Assembly (NCBI RefSeq): GCF_000495435.3 | Contig: NZ_AXUN02000005.1 | Location: 1-41,656 of the forward strand | Origin: Youngiibacter fragilis 232.1 | GTDB taxonomy: Bacteria > Bacillota > Clostridia > Clostridiales > Clostridiaceae | Direction of reading: 5' to 3' | DNA: 41,656 bases | Shown here: piece after piece, positions 1 to 6,716 of the stretch | Layout: each line of letters starts with the position of its first letter | Numbering within the stretch: position 1 is the stretch's first letter | Notes under the pieces: generated by a model | Seen by the model: only the letters and a program-made list of their open reading frames with translations | The model's database searches: none | What the model was told of the DNA's origin: nothing | Position numbers and translations under genes: made by a program

Positions 1-62
1 ACTGCGAAGTTTGAGTTATTAAATATACAATCAATCACCAGAAGGCAAGGGGGAGGGTCACA

Positions 63-611
63 ATGGATTTTGAAATCAGGAGACTTGGTACGGAGACTAA
101 GGATGATTTCCTGAAATTTTTCGACAAGGATGCGTTTACTGACAATCCTGAGTGGGACGGGTGCTACTGCCAGTTCTATTTGGATGAACGGGAAGGGCTG
201 GAATGGAACGGGACAGCTGAGGGAAACCGGACAAATGCTGAGAGACGCATAATGGATGGCAGCATGAAAGGACTTCTCGCCTATCATGAGGGCAAGCCTG
301 TGGGCTGGTGCCATGTGAACTTCAAGAAGGAAGTGGCTGCATATAAGAGCGAAGCAGGTGACAGGGATGCGATAATCCTGTGCTATGTCGTTGCGCCGGA
401 CATTAGGAGAAAGGGGCTTGCGACGCTTCTCCTTGATGAGGCAGTGAAGATGATGAAGGAATCTGGTGCGGCTACGATCGAAGCCTATCCGATGAAGAGC
501 CCGAAGGTGATGGAGCACAATTACCATGGTTTCCTGGAGATGTACATTGCAAAGGGGTTCAGGATCGGCGGCGAGGATGATAATACGATAAAGGTTGTGC
601 TTGAACTCTAA
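63..611 (+). CDS. GNAT-family N-acetyltransferase
   Basis: A 182-residue protein with the GNAT fold signature. The acetyl-CoA-binding strand-loop-helix is visible as ILCYVVAPDIRRKGLATLLL at about residues 104-123, with an RRKGLA pyrophosphate-binding turn. A late segment around YIAKGFRI matches the usual GNAT C-terminal motif. Members move the acetyl group of acetyl-CoA to an amine, but nothing here shows which acceptor is used. The start is well supported by a purine-rich Shine-Dalgarno at 49-57. It is a single gene with a hairpin terminator directly after the stop. The family call is secure; the substrate is unknown. Confidence 0.85.
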   Translation: MDFEIRRLGTETKDDFLKFFDKDAFTDNPEWDGCYCQFYLDEREGLEWNGTAEGNRTNAERRIMDGSMKGLLAYHEGKPVGWCHVNFKKEVAAYKSEAGDRDAIILCYVVAPDIRRKGLATLLLDEAVKMMKESGAATIEAYPMKSPKVMEHNYHGFLEMYIAKGFRIGGEDDNTIKVVLEL

Positions 612-615
612 AAAG

Positions 616-651
616 AGCCCTGGGAGCATATCAGTTTTTGCTTCCAGGGCT
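616..651. terminator. Bidirectional hairpin terminator
   Basis: Arms AGCCCTGGGAGC (616-627) and GCTTCCAGGGCT (640-651) pair over 12 bp with one G-T wobble. On the plus strand the tail is only TTTCTCTC-like. On the minus strand the stem is followed by CTTTTTAG, which is the better tail, so the hairpin may also end a leftward transcript carrying the small gene at 661-738. Confidence 0.8.
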
Positions 652-660
652 TTCTCTCTG

Positions 661-738
661 CTATGCAGCATAATCACGGGCCAGAGTCGATGCGGCAAGC
701 AGCGCTGCTATGACCAGGGCAACCAGGATATTTTCCAT
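661..738 (-). CDS. Possible 25-residue single-span membrane peptide
   Basis: This short minus-strand frame encodes 25 residues starting MENILVALVIAALLAAS and ending ARDYAA, a single hydrophobic span with a short polar tail. An AAGGAG ribosome binding site lies at 748-753, nine bases before the ATG, and a minus-strand terminator with a good T tail follows the stop. I do not recognise a family; the size resembles small membrane regulatory or stabilising peptides. No clear promoter was found, and a frame this short could be chance. It lies divergent from the ArsR operon. A longer in-frame version starting at 852 lacks a ribosome binding site. Confidence 0.4.
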   Translation of the reverse strand: MENILVALVIAALLAASTLARDYAA

Positions 739-848
739 ATGCATCATCTCCTTTATCCTGTTATACCTCGTATTAAGTTTCAAATCTCCGAAAATTCGGT
801 GCAAACAGAGAAGAAAAAACCACCATAATATTGGCTGGAATTTATCAG

Positions 849-872
849 ACATATTGACATTTGTCTATATGT
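849..872. promoter_or_regulatory. Palindromic operator of the ArsR operon
   Basis: The 24-bp element reads ACATATTGACAT followed by TTGTCTATATGT. The right half, reverse-complemented, is ACATATAGACAA, so 10 of 12 positions are symmetric. It covers the -35 box of the arsR promoter, where an autorepressor should bind. A related half-site, CACATAGACGTT, occurs on the minus strand near 893-904. Confidence 0.7.
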
Positions 873-881
873 TGCCATAAT
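854..881 (+). promoter_or_regulatory. arsR operon promoter
   Basis: TTGACA at 854-859, a 16-bp spacer and CATAAT at 876-881 form a good sigma-A-type promoter. Transcription would start near 888, leaving a leader of about 40 bases before the TTG start at 930. Confidence 0.7.
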
Positions 882-929
882 TAAAGATAGATAAACGTCT
901 ATGTGTTCAGGCCGAAGGAGGTCTTTGAT

Positions 930-1250
930 TTGGAATCGGAACTTGTAAGCCAGGCGGGTATGCTTAAGGCCCTTGGCGATGAGACAAGGCTCAGGATATT
1001 CCTGATGCTTTCCCAAGGTGAGCTTTGCGCCTGCAAGATACTGGAAGAATTCGACATTACTCAGCCTACACTCTCATACCATATGAGGATCCTGTGCTCT
1101 TCAGGGCTTGTAAGCTCCCGAAAATCGGGAATTTGGACAAGGTATACGATAAATCGTGATGCGGTGCTCAAGATAACCGGTCTCATGGAATCTGTGTCTG
1201 AAAGCCTGGTGACTTCAGATGACAGGTGCACTGAAGCGAGGTGTGTCTGA
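930..1250 (+). CDS. arsR: ArsR/SmtB-family metalloid-responsive repressor
   Basis: A 106-residue winged-helix repressor. The ArsR recognition region is clear: LKALGDETRLRIFLML, then ELCACKILEEFDITQPTLSYHMRIL. Cys33 and Cys35 in ELCAC occupy the position of the ELCVCDL metalloid site of arsenic-type ArsR proteins, and two more cysteines (100 and 105) sit in the tail. I infer that As(III)/Sb(III)-like ligands release it from DNA. The start is taken as TTG at 930 because AAGGAGGT lies at 915-922; an upstream in-frame ATG at 903 has no ribosome binding site. It overlaps the next gene at TGATG and probably represses its own operon through the palindrome at 849-872. Confidence 0.88.
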   Translation: MESELVSQAGMLKALGDETRLRIFLMLSQGELCACKILEEFDITQPTLSYHMRILCSSGLVSSRKSGIWTRYTINRDAVLKITGLMESVSESLVTSDDRCTEARCV

Positions 1251-2251
1251 TGGAGATCTTCTCATGGATGAACGACCAGCTTCTCAGGATGGAATGGCTT
1301 TCTGACCTTGTGAAGTTCATTGTCGAAGCTGCAGGATTGCCTGTTGACACGAGGATCGGTGCCAGCATCCACTTCTTCATATACGACGTAATCAAGATAT
1401 TCATCCTTCTTTCAGTGCTCATATTCTGCATTTCCTACATACAGAGCTTCTTTCCTCCTGAAAGGACGAGAAGGATACTTGGAGGATACAGCGGGATCAC
1501 GGCAAACATCCTAGGCGCCTTGCTTGGAACAGTCACGCCGTTCTGCTCATGCTCTTCGATACCTCTGTTCATAGGATTTACGAATGCAGGATTGCCTATA
1601 GGTGTCACATTCTCTTTCCTCATTTCGTCCCCGATGGTGGACCTGGCATCAGTAATACTACTTGCGAGCATTTTCAACTGGGGGATTGCCCTGGCATATG
1701 TAATAGTCGGGCTTATCATAGCGGTTGCAGGGGGTTCTCTCATTAGCGCACTTAAGCTCGAAGACCAGGTGGAGCCCTTCGTATTCAATTCAGCCATGAC
1801 TGAAGCGGAGGAAGAGGTTCTGACAGTAAAGGAAAGGGTAGACTTCGGAAAAGACCAGGTCAAGGCAATAATAGCAAAGGTCTGGAAGTATGTGCTTATT
1901 GGTGTCGGAATAGGAGCTATGATACACAACTGGATACCCCAGGAAGCCATCGCAGTGGTGCTGGGTGCTGACAAATGGTATTCGGTGATAGTGGCTACAT
2001 TTGTTGGTGTTCCGATATATGCTGACATATTCGGGACATTACCCATAGCTGAAGCTCTTCTTGCCAAGGGAGTAGGACTTGGAACCGTACTCGCATTCAT
2101 GATGGGAGTTACAACCCTTTCACTGCCTTCGATAATAATGCTGAAGAACGTGATAAGGAAGAAGCTTCTCATAATATTCGTCGGCATAGTAACAATAGGG
2201 ATAATAATAGTAGGCTACACATTCAACGCATTCGGCCATCTCTTCATATGA
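1250..2251 (+). CDS. ArsP_1/DUF318-type permease with CSC motif
   Basis: A 333-residue polytopic membrane protein with about eight hydrophobic spans. The family hallmark TPFCSCSSIPLFIGF lies near residues 97-111, with Cys99 and Cys101. Related permeases (COG0701, ArsP_1) export organoarsenicals or other thiol-reactive metalloids. Position between an ArsR repressor and a CxxC mini-thioredoxin supports metalloid or metal efflux. A central loop at about residues 178-203 is acidic. The ATG at 1250 overlaps the arsR stop and is preceded by GAGGTG; an upstream in-frame GTG at 1241 is less likely. The family is secure, the transported species is inferred. Confidence 0.85.
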   Translation: MEIFSWMNDQLLRMEWLSDLVKFIVEAAGLPVDTRIGASIHFFIYDVIKIFILLSVLIFCISYIQSFFPPERTRRILGGYSGITANILGALLGTVTPFCSCSSIPLFIGFTNAGLPIGVTFSFLISSPMVDLASVILLASIFNWGIALAYVIVGLIIAVAGGSLISALKLEDQVEPFVFNSAMTEAEEEVLTVKERVDFGKDQVKAIIAKVWKYVLIGVGIGAMIHNWIPQEAIAVVLGADKWYSVIVATFVGVPIYADIFGTLPIAEALLAKGVGLGTVLAFMMGVTTLSLPSIIMLKNVIRKKLLIIFVGIVTIGIIIVGYTFNAFGHLFI

Positions 2252-2276
2252 TGGCGAAAAAACAGGAGGAAAAGGA

Positions 2277-2510
2277 ATGGAAATCAAGATACTCGGGTCA
2301 GGCTGCAAGAACTGCGTAAACCTCGCTGCCAATGCAAAGGAAGCTCTGGATAATCTCGGAGTAAACGGAGAAATAATCAAGGTAACTGACTTCAAGGAAA
2401 TCGCAAGCTATGGAGTCATGAGGACACCAGGACTTGTTGTGGATGGCAAGGTGGTTTCATCAGGGAAGGTCCTTACAGCAAAGGAAATCGCTGAGATAAT
2501 AAAGAAATAG
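2277..2510 (+). CDS. Small thioredoxin-like disulfide protein
   Basis: A 77-residue protein of the redox-active disulfide type 2 family. The CxxC site is GSGCKNC (Cys10 and Cys13), followed by the alpha helix and a cis-proline segment RTPGLVV at residues 49-55. It is shorter than classical thioredoxins, as is normal for this family. These proteins are commonly encoded beside COG0701 permeases, and a role in thiol exchange with the permease CSC motif or its substrate is a reasonable inference. A strong AGGAGG lies just upstream. It is the last gene of the arsR operon, ahead of a 13-bp terminator stem. Confidence 0.85.
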   Translation: MEIKILGSGCKNCVNLAANAKEALDNLGVNGEIIKVTDFKEIASYGVMRTPGLVVDGKVVSSGKVLTAKEIAEIIKK

Positions 2511-2519
2511 GGAATCAAA

Positions 2520-2551
2520 GAAGGCTGCCGCAAAGTTATGCGGCAGCCTTC
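2520..2551. terminator. Bidirectional terminator between convergent genes
   Basis: A perfect 13-bp stem, GAAGGCTGCCGCA (2520-2532) with TGCGGCAGCCTTC (2539-2551), closes a 6-base loop. It separates the arsR operon from the convergent lysR gene. Confidence 0.85.
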
Positions 2552-2554
2552 ATA

Positions 2555-3445
2555 CTATATAAAATATGACCTGAATGAATCTATAAGGTACTTTTCAGCA
2601 GTTGAATAGCTGTTCTTTTTCCGGTAAATGAAAGAGACTTCCCATTTTACAGGAATCTCGAAGGGTACTGCCACTATACCTTTCATATCGAATATCCCAT
2701 TTATGTCTTCAGGCATCAGGGTCATGTTCCTATCATTCCTGATTGTTGCGAAGAGATAATCCGATGAGTATGCGGTATAGACCGTATTCAGCCTGATGCA
2801 GTTATCTTTGATATATTTATGGAACAGGTGGTAGGTCGTATAAGACTCATCCACAATTCCGACGCTTGCTCCATTAAGGTCAGACCACCTAAGTGACTTC
2901 TTGCTGGCAAGTTGGTTGTTCACACCCATGTACATTGCAAATTGACCTATGTGTACCGGGAATGTGACAAATCTGGGGTCGTTGACCTTTTCAGTATCTA
3001 CGAGGACTGAGAAGTCAAGCTTTTCATTACCCATCATTTCATCCAGGATGTGCCCACCATACTCCAGTACCTTGATCCTGACCCGGGGATTCTTTTCCAT
3101 GACGAAATTAAGGAAATCCGCAAACAGTGCCGTTATCACAAGAGGTGGGATCCCGATTACAACTTCACCCTCCTCAACCTTTGATCGTTGTTCTATCAAT
3201 CTCATCATATCGTCAAAATCCGTTATGATCTTCTTTGCATGTTCAAAAATCAGCTGACCGTCCGGGGTCAATCCAGAGAGCCTTCCCTTATGGCGTTCAA
3301 AAATCATAAGGTTCACGTCTTTCTCGATTTGTGTTATGCACTTGCTCAGTGCAGGCTGTGAAATGAAGAGCTCCTTTGATGCTTGTGTGATGTTGAAGTC
3401 ATTCTCAACTACTGCGACTATATATTTAAGCTGAAGTATATTCAT
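2555..3445 (-). CDS. LysR-family regulator of the BKACE operon
   Basis: A 296-residue LysR regulator. The N-terminal helix-turn-helix is clear (MNILQLKYIVAVVE, then ITQASKELFISQPALSKCITQIE), followed by the linker helix and a periplasmic-binding-like effector domain from about residue 90. The start at 3445 gives the usual family length and lies about 40 bases downstream of a promoter; an in-frame extension to 3622 would add 59 unrelated residues and begin upstream of that promoter. It is divergent from the CoA-transferase operon, whose promoter carries two T-N11-A sites. I infer that it activates that operon in response to the substrate or an intermediate. Confidence 0.88.
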   Translation of the reverse strand: MNILQLKYIVAVVENDFNITQASKELFISQPALSKCITQIEKDVNLMIFERHKGRLSGLTPDGQLIFEHAKKIITDFDDMMRLIEQRSKVEEGEVVIGIPPLVITALFADFLNFVMEKNPRVRIKVLEYGGHILDEMMGNEKLDFSVLVDTEKVNDPRFVTFPVHIGQFAMYMGVNNQLASKKSLRWSDLNGASVGIVDESYTTYHLFHKYIKDNCIRLNTVYTAYSSDYLFATIRNDRNMTLMPEDINGIFDMKGIVAVPFEIPVKWEVSFIYRKKNSYSTAEKYLIDSFRSYFI

Positions 3446-3493
3446 GTTTTCAAAGCACCTCACGTATTCCGTCAATTTGACACTATCCCCTTG

Positions 3494-3522
3494 ATTATAT
3501 AGTAAATAGAGACTTGTGTATA
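3494..3522 (-). promoter_or_regulatory. Promoter of the first lysR gene
   Basis: On the minus strand TATACA (3522-3517), a 17-bp spacer and TATAAT (3499-3494) form a plausible sigma-A promoter. Its predicted start near 3487 supports translation from 3445 and not from 3622. Confidence 0.6.
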
Positions 3523-3795
3523 ATCCAATTGCTGATCCTTCATGAAATGCGATTTCCAGGTAAGCCTGGTTAGTCTGCAGGTCTTGAGTCATGGGACAAA
3601 TCAAAGGGTCTGATTTTTTCAATTGACTTTGTTCTTATTTTATCAGAATATGTCTTGATAGTTAAAGAATTACCATGAAATAGGAAATGGTAATTCATGT
3701 TGCGTATGTATGAATGCGACACATGATGATATGTTTAACCGCGGGAATTGGCTTCTGGTAATGGTTTAAAGATAGTTATGATTTTTTTTGGAACC

Positions 3796-3828
3796 ATAAC
3801 CTCAGGATATCCCATAACCTTAGGTTAT
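3796..3828. promoter_or_regulatory. Paired LysR-type binding sites
   Basis: Two 15-bp dyads lie 18 bp apart centre to centre: ATAACCTcAGGATAT (3796-3810) and ATAACCTtAGGTTAT (3814-3828). Each contains the T-N11-A pattern of LysR regulators. Relative to the predicted start near 3867 their centres fall at about -64 and -46, close to the recognition-site and activation-site positions known for this family. No other repeated dyad of this form was seen in the operon. Confidence 0.72.
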
Positions 3829-3832
3829 GGTT

Positions 3833-3860
3833 TTATGAATTATGGGAAGTAGACTATAAG
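3833..3860 (+). promoter_or_regulatory. Promoter of the CoA-transferase/BKACE operon
   Basis: A weak -35 (TTATGA, 3833-3838), a 16-bp spacer and TATAAG (3855-3860) lie immediately downstream of the paired LysR-type sites. A poor -35 fits an activator-dependent promoter. The transcription start is predicted near 3867. Confidence 0.5.
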
Positions 3861-3883
3861 AATAGAAAATGTTTACATGTACT

Positions 3884-3897
3884 TGTAAGCGTTTTCC
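3884..3897 (+). promoter_or_regulatory. cre-like catabolite repression site
   Basis: TGTAAGCGTTTTCC matches the Bacillus cre consensus TGWNANCGNTNWCA at 13 of 14 positions; only the last base differs. It lies about 17 bases downstream of the predicted start, where CcpA-type proteins block elongation. This suggests that the catabolic operon is shut off when preferred sugars are present. Confidence 0.6.
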
Positions 3898-3945
3898 GGA
3901 TTTTTGTTATTTTGATACATGTATAACAATCAAGGAGGAATTGAT

Positions 3946-4602
3946 TTGAACAAAGTTGTTAGTGTTGATGAGGCTATTGAAAAGATCCAAGATGGAGCTA
4001 CGATCATGATTGGCGGATTTGGAGGTAATGGCGCACCTCATACCGTTATAGACGCTCTGGTCAGGAAAAATGTCAGAGACCTTACCCTGATCTGCAATGA
4101 TTCAGGAACAAAGGACTTTGGAGCAGGCAGACTGTTTACAAATAAGCAGGTCAAAAAGGTCATCTGCTCAATAATCGGGCCTAATCCTGAATCTGTCAAG
4201 CAGCATGCTGAAGGAACCCTGGAAGTTGAACTGTACCCTCAGGGAAGCCTTGCAGAGATGATAAGGGCAGGAGGATACGGGCTTGGAGGAGTGATCACCA
4301 AGGCTGGTCTCGGTACATTGGTAGAAGCGGGGAAGCAGAAGGTCACGATAAAGGGTGAGGAGTATCTCGTCGAAGAACCACTTAAAGCTGAATTTGCCCT
4401 GATATACGCTTCCGTTGGTGACTCCGCAGGCAATTGCAGATATTTCGGCTCTGCACATGCCCATTCACCAAGTATGGCAGCAGCAGCAGAACATACGATA
4501 CTGGAAGTCGGACAGCTTGTTGAACTGGGTGAATTGGATCCCCAGGATATTGATACACAGCAGGTATTGATTGACACGGTTGTTGTGAAAGGAGGCAAAT
4601 GA
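3946..4602 (+). CDS. atoD: 3-oxoacid CoA-transferase, subunit A
   Basis: A 218-residue class I CoA-transferase A subunit. The glycine-rich GGFGGNGAPHTVIDAL segment near residues 23-38 and the later LVEEPLKAEFALIYAS region match the AtoD/ScoA family. With the next gene it forms a heteromeric enzyme that moves CoA between an acyl-CoA and a short 3-oxoacid such as acetoacetate. The start is taken as TTG at 3946, set by AAGGAGG at 3932-3938; an ATG at 3919 lies upstream of that site. It is first in the operon and its stop overlaps subunit B. Acetoacetate is the inferred acceptor, based on the thiolase and BKACE downstream. Confidence 0.88.
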   Translation: MNKVVSVDEAIEKIQDGATIMIGGFGGNGAPHTVIDALVRKNVRDLTLICNDSGTKDFGAGRLFTNKQVKKVICSIIGPNPESVKQHAEGTLEVELYPQGSLAEMIRAGGYGLGGVITKAGLGTLVEAGKQKVTIKGEEYLVEEPLKAEFALIYASVGDSAGNCRYFGSAHAHSPSMAAAAEHTILEVGQLVELGELDPQDIDTQQVLIDTVVVKGGK

Positions 4603-5315
4603 TGGATAAGGATAAGGCTGCAAGATTTATAGCAAAAAGGATATCAGGTGATTTGAAGCCAGGATCCCTTGTGAACCTGGGGGTCGGACTGCCGACTATG
4701 GTAGCAGATTTTGTCACCGAAGAAATGGATGTTTTGATGCATGGGGAGAACGGAGTCATAGGACTTGGATCCACTGCTTTTGATGTGATAAAGAAGACAG
4801 AGGGAAAGGACAAGAAGCTGACTGAGCAGGAAGACCTCGTTATCAACGCTGGAGCGGCGAAGACAGGTATCTCTAGAGGAGCATCCTTCTTTGACAGCAC
4901 AACTTCATTTGGAATCATAAGAGGCGGACATGTTGATGCTACAGTGCTTGGAACAATGGAAGTGGATGAGAAGGGCAACATTGCCAACTACATGATTCCA
5001 GGAAAGAAGGTTGCCGGAATGGGAGGAGCCATGGACCTGTGCGTAGGTGCAAGGAAAGTGCTCGTTGCAACATACCACACAGCTGGAAACGCACCGAAGA
5101 TCCTTAAGAAATGTACCCTTCCACTGACAGCAAAGAATGTTGTAACTTCGATATACACTGAGATGGGGGTATTCGATGTAATTCCTGAAGGGATAAAGAT
5201 CAGGGAGTACAATCCTGAATATACAATTGAGGAAATCCAGGCAGCAACAGAAGCCAGCTTGATTGTTGGAGATGATACAAAGCCAGTTCCCGCACATTAT
5301 TTCGATAACCTATAA
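4602..5315 (+). CDS. atoA: 3-oxoacid CoA-transferase, subunit B
   Basis: A 237-residue B subunit, the partner of the preceding gene. The active-site glutamate that forms the enzyme-CoA thioester is Glu49 in HGENGVIGLG, matching the S/G-ENG motif of the family. The LVNLGVGLPTMVADF opening is also typical. Two adjacent ATGs exist (4599 and 4602); the second is preferred because GGAGG at 4591-4595 is then six bases away. Either choice overlaps the subunit A stop, so the two chains are probably translated in a coupled way. The expected reaction is acyl-CoA plus acetoacetate giving acetoacetyl-CoA plus the free acid. Confidence 0.88.
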   Translation: MDKDKAARFIAKRISGDLKPGSLVNLGVGLPTMVADFVTEEMDVLMHGENGVIGLGSTAFDVIKKTEGKDKKLTEQEDLVINAGAAKTGISRGASFFDSTTSFGIIRGGHVDATVLGTMEVDEKGNIANYMIPGKKVAGMGGAMDLCVGARKVLVATYHTAGNAPKILKKCTLPLTAKNVVTSIYTEMGVFDVIPEGIKIREYNPEYTIEEIQAATEASLIVGDDTKPVPAHYFDNL

Positions 5316-5340
5316 GAAAAAAAGGAAAGAGGAGATAACT

Positions 5341-6591
5341 TTGAAAAAGAGATTGGCAGACCCGGTAGTAATAGTTGGAGCAGCAAGAACACCTGTCGGC
5401 GCATACCTTGGAGACCTGAAGACCGTTCCGACTGAGGAGCTTGGTGCCATAGCCCTGAAGGAAGCCTGCAGAAGGGCAAAGGTAGACATAACAGATATAG
5501 ACGAGGTTGTAACAGGTCACGTAAATGGTACACAGGTACACAACAACCTGTCAAGGGTCATATCCCTGCTGGCAGGCTGCAAGATCGAATCAACAGCTAT
5601 GACTGTAAACAGGATCTGTGGTTCAGGATTCCAGTCAGCGATAAGCGCATATCAGGACCTGGTGCTTTCAGATGCAAAATTTGTAGCAGCGGGAGGAGCT
5701 GAGAGCCTATCGCGCGCTGAATATTTCCTTCCTCTTGAAGCTCGTTGGAAGGGGTTCACATCAGGTGATTTCAAGGTGCTTGATGCGAACCTTGAGGGTC
5801 ATCGCTGTGCACAGCCAAGAAGCCTGTATCCGCTGATCAATCATATGGGAGATACTGCTGAAATACTTGTTGAGAAGTACGCTATACCTAGAGAAGACCA
5901 GGACAAGTTCGCGTATGACAGCCAGATGAAGGCTAAGGCAGCAATGGAAAACGGAAGATTCGCACAGGAGATTATCCCTGTTGAGATAAAGGATAAGAAG
6001 GGAAATGTCACTGTAGTGGACAAGGATGGGCATCCTAAGCCAAATACCAACCTCGAGGCTCTCGCAAAGCTTAAGCCAGCCTTTAGAAGAGATGGAAAGG
6101 GAACTGTCACAGCTGGAAACGCATCCGGACTCAATGACGGTGCAGCATACGAAATATTTACTCTGGAATCAGTTGCCAGGGAAAAGGGACTAGATGTCCT
6201 TGCGATAATGGCTGATTATGCGGTCGTAGGAGTTGAACCGAGCGAGATGGGAATAGGACCTGTTCCTGCAATCCGAAAGGTGCTTGAAAACAACAACCTT
6301 ACACTTGAGGACATCGATATCCTTGAGATCAATGAAGCATTTGCCGGACAGACACTGGCTTGCCTGAAGGAGCTTGGGAACTATATAGGAACTCCTCTTT
6401 ATGAAAGGTTCAATGTCCATGGAGGAGCTGTGGCACTGGGACATCCTCTGGGAATGTCGGGAGCGAGGATACTCACAAGCTTGTGCTATGAGTTCCTGAA
6501 CAATCCTGACAAGAAGTACGCAATAGGATCTGCATGCATAGGCGGCGGACAGGGCATTGCAGTACTGTTGGAGAACCCAAGGGCGAAATAG
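5341..6591 (+). CDS. Acetyl-CoA acetyltransferase-type thiolase
   Basis: A 416-residue thiolase. Cys93 in NRICGSGFQS is the acyl-enzyme cysteine, His368 lies in GGAVALGHPLG, NEAFA is present, and Cys399 in CIGGGQG is the second catalytic cysteine. The enzyme should cleave acetoacetyl-CoA into two acetyl-CoA. The segment after GHPLG reads MSG where most thiolases have ASG, a small departure. The central loop carrying EGHRCAQPRSLYPLINHMG is unlike the classical biosynthetic enzyme, so a longer 3-oxoacyl-CoA remains possible. The start is TTG at 5341, preceded by GAGGAG at 5329-5334; an in-frame ATG at 5263 would overlap the previous gene. Confidence 0.85.
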   Translation: MKKRLADPVVIVGAARTPVGAYLGDLKTVPTEELGAIALKEACRRAKVDITDIDEVVTGHVNGTQVHNNLSRVISLLAGCKIESTAMTVNRICGSGFQSAISAYQDLVLSDAKFVAAGGAESLSRAEYFLPLEARWKGFTSGDFKVLDANLEGHRCAQPRSLYPLINHMGDTAEILVEKYAIPREDQDKFAYDSQMKAKAAMENGRFAQEIIPVEIKDKKGNVTVVDKDGHPKPNTNLEALAKLKPAFRRDGKGTVTAGNASGLNDGAAYEIFTLESVAREKGLDVLAIMADYAVVGVEPSEMGIGPVPAIRKVLENNNLTLEDIDILEINEAFAGQTLACLKELGNYIGTPLYERFNVHGGAVALGHPLGMSGARILTSLCYEFLNNPDKKYAIGSACIGGGQGIAVLLENPRAK

Positions 6592-6605
6592 AGTCAAAGG
6601 TGCTA

Positions 6606-6637
6606 TGTGTAGCTGCATTAGGCTGTGCAGCTTCACA
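6606..6637 (+). other. Intercistronic hairpin before the symporter gene
   Basis: TGTG-T-AGCTGCA (6606-6617) pairs with TGCAGCT-T-CACA (6626-6637) over 11 of 12 positions. No T run follows, so it is more likely an mRNA stability or processing element than a terminator. It lies in the 125-bp gap between thiolase and symporter. Confidence 0.45.
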
Positions 6638-6716
6638 GGGTACTGATAAATGAAACTGTAATAGAATTAAATCATAGCTGTACTCAATGAAAGAAACTCA
6701 AGGGGGAAATTGAAGA

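Noticed and set aside
1435-2187. A 250-codon open frame on the minus strand
   Set aside because: It lies wholly inside the permease gene, has no ribosome binding site, and its translation is low-complexity and matches no family that I know.
3446-3622. A 59-residue N-terminal extension of the first LysR protein
   Set aside because: It lies upstream of the predicted promoter start, has no ribosome binding site, and LysR proteins begin at the helix-turn-helix.
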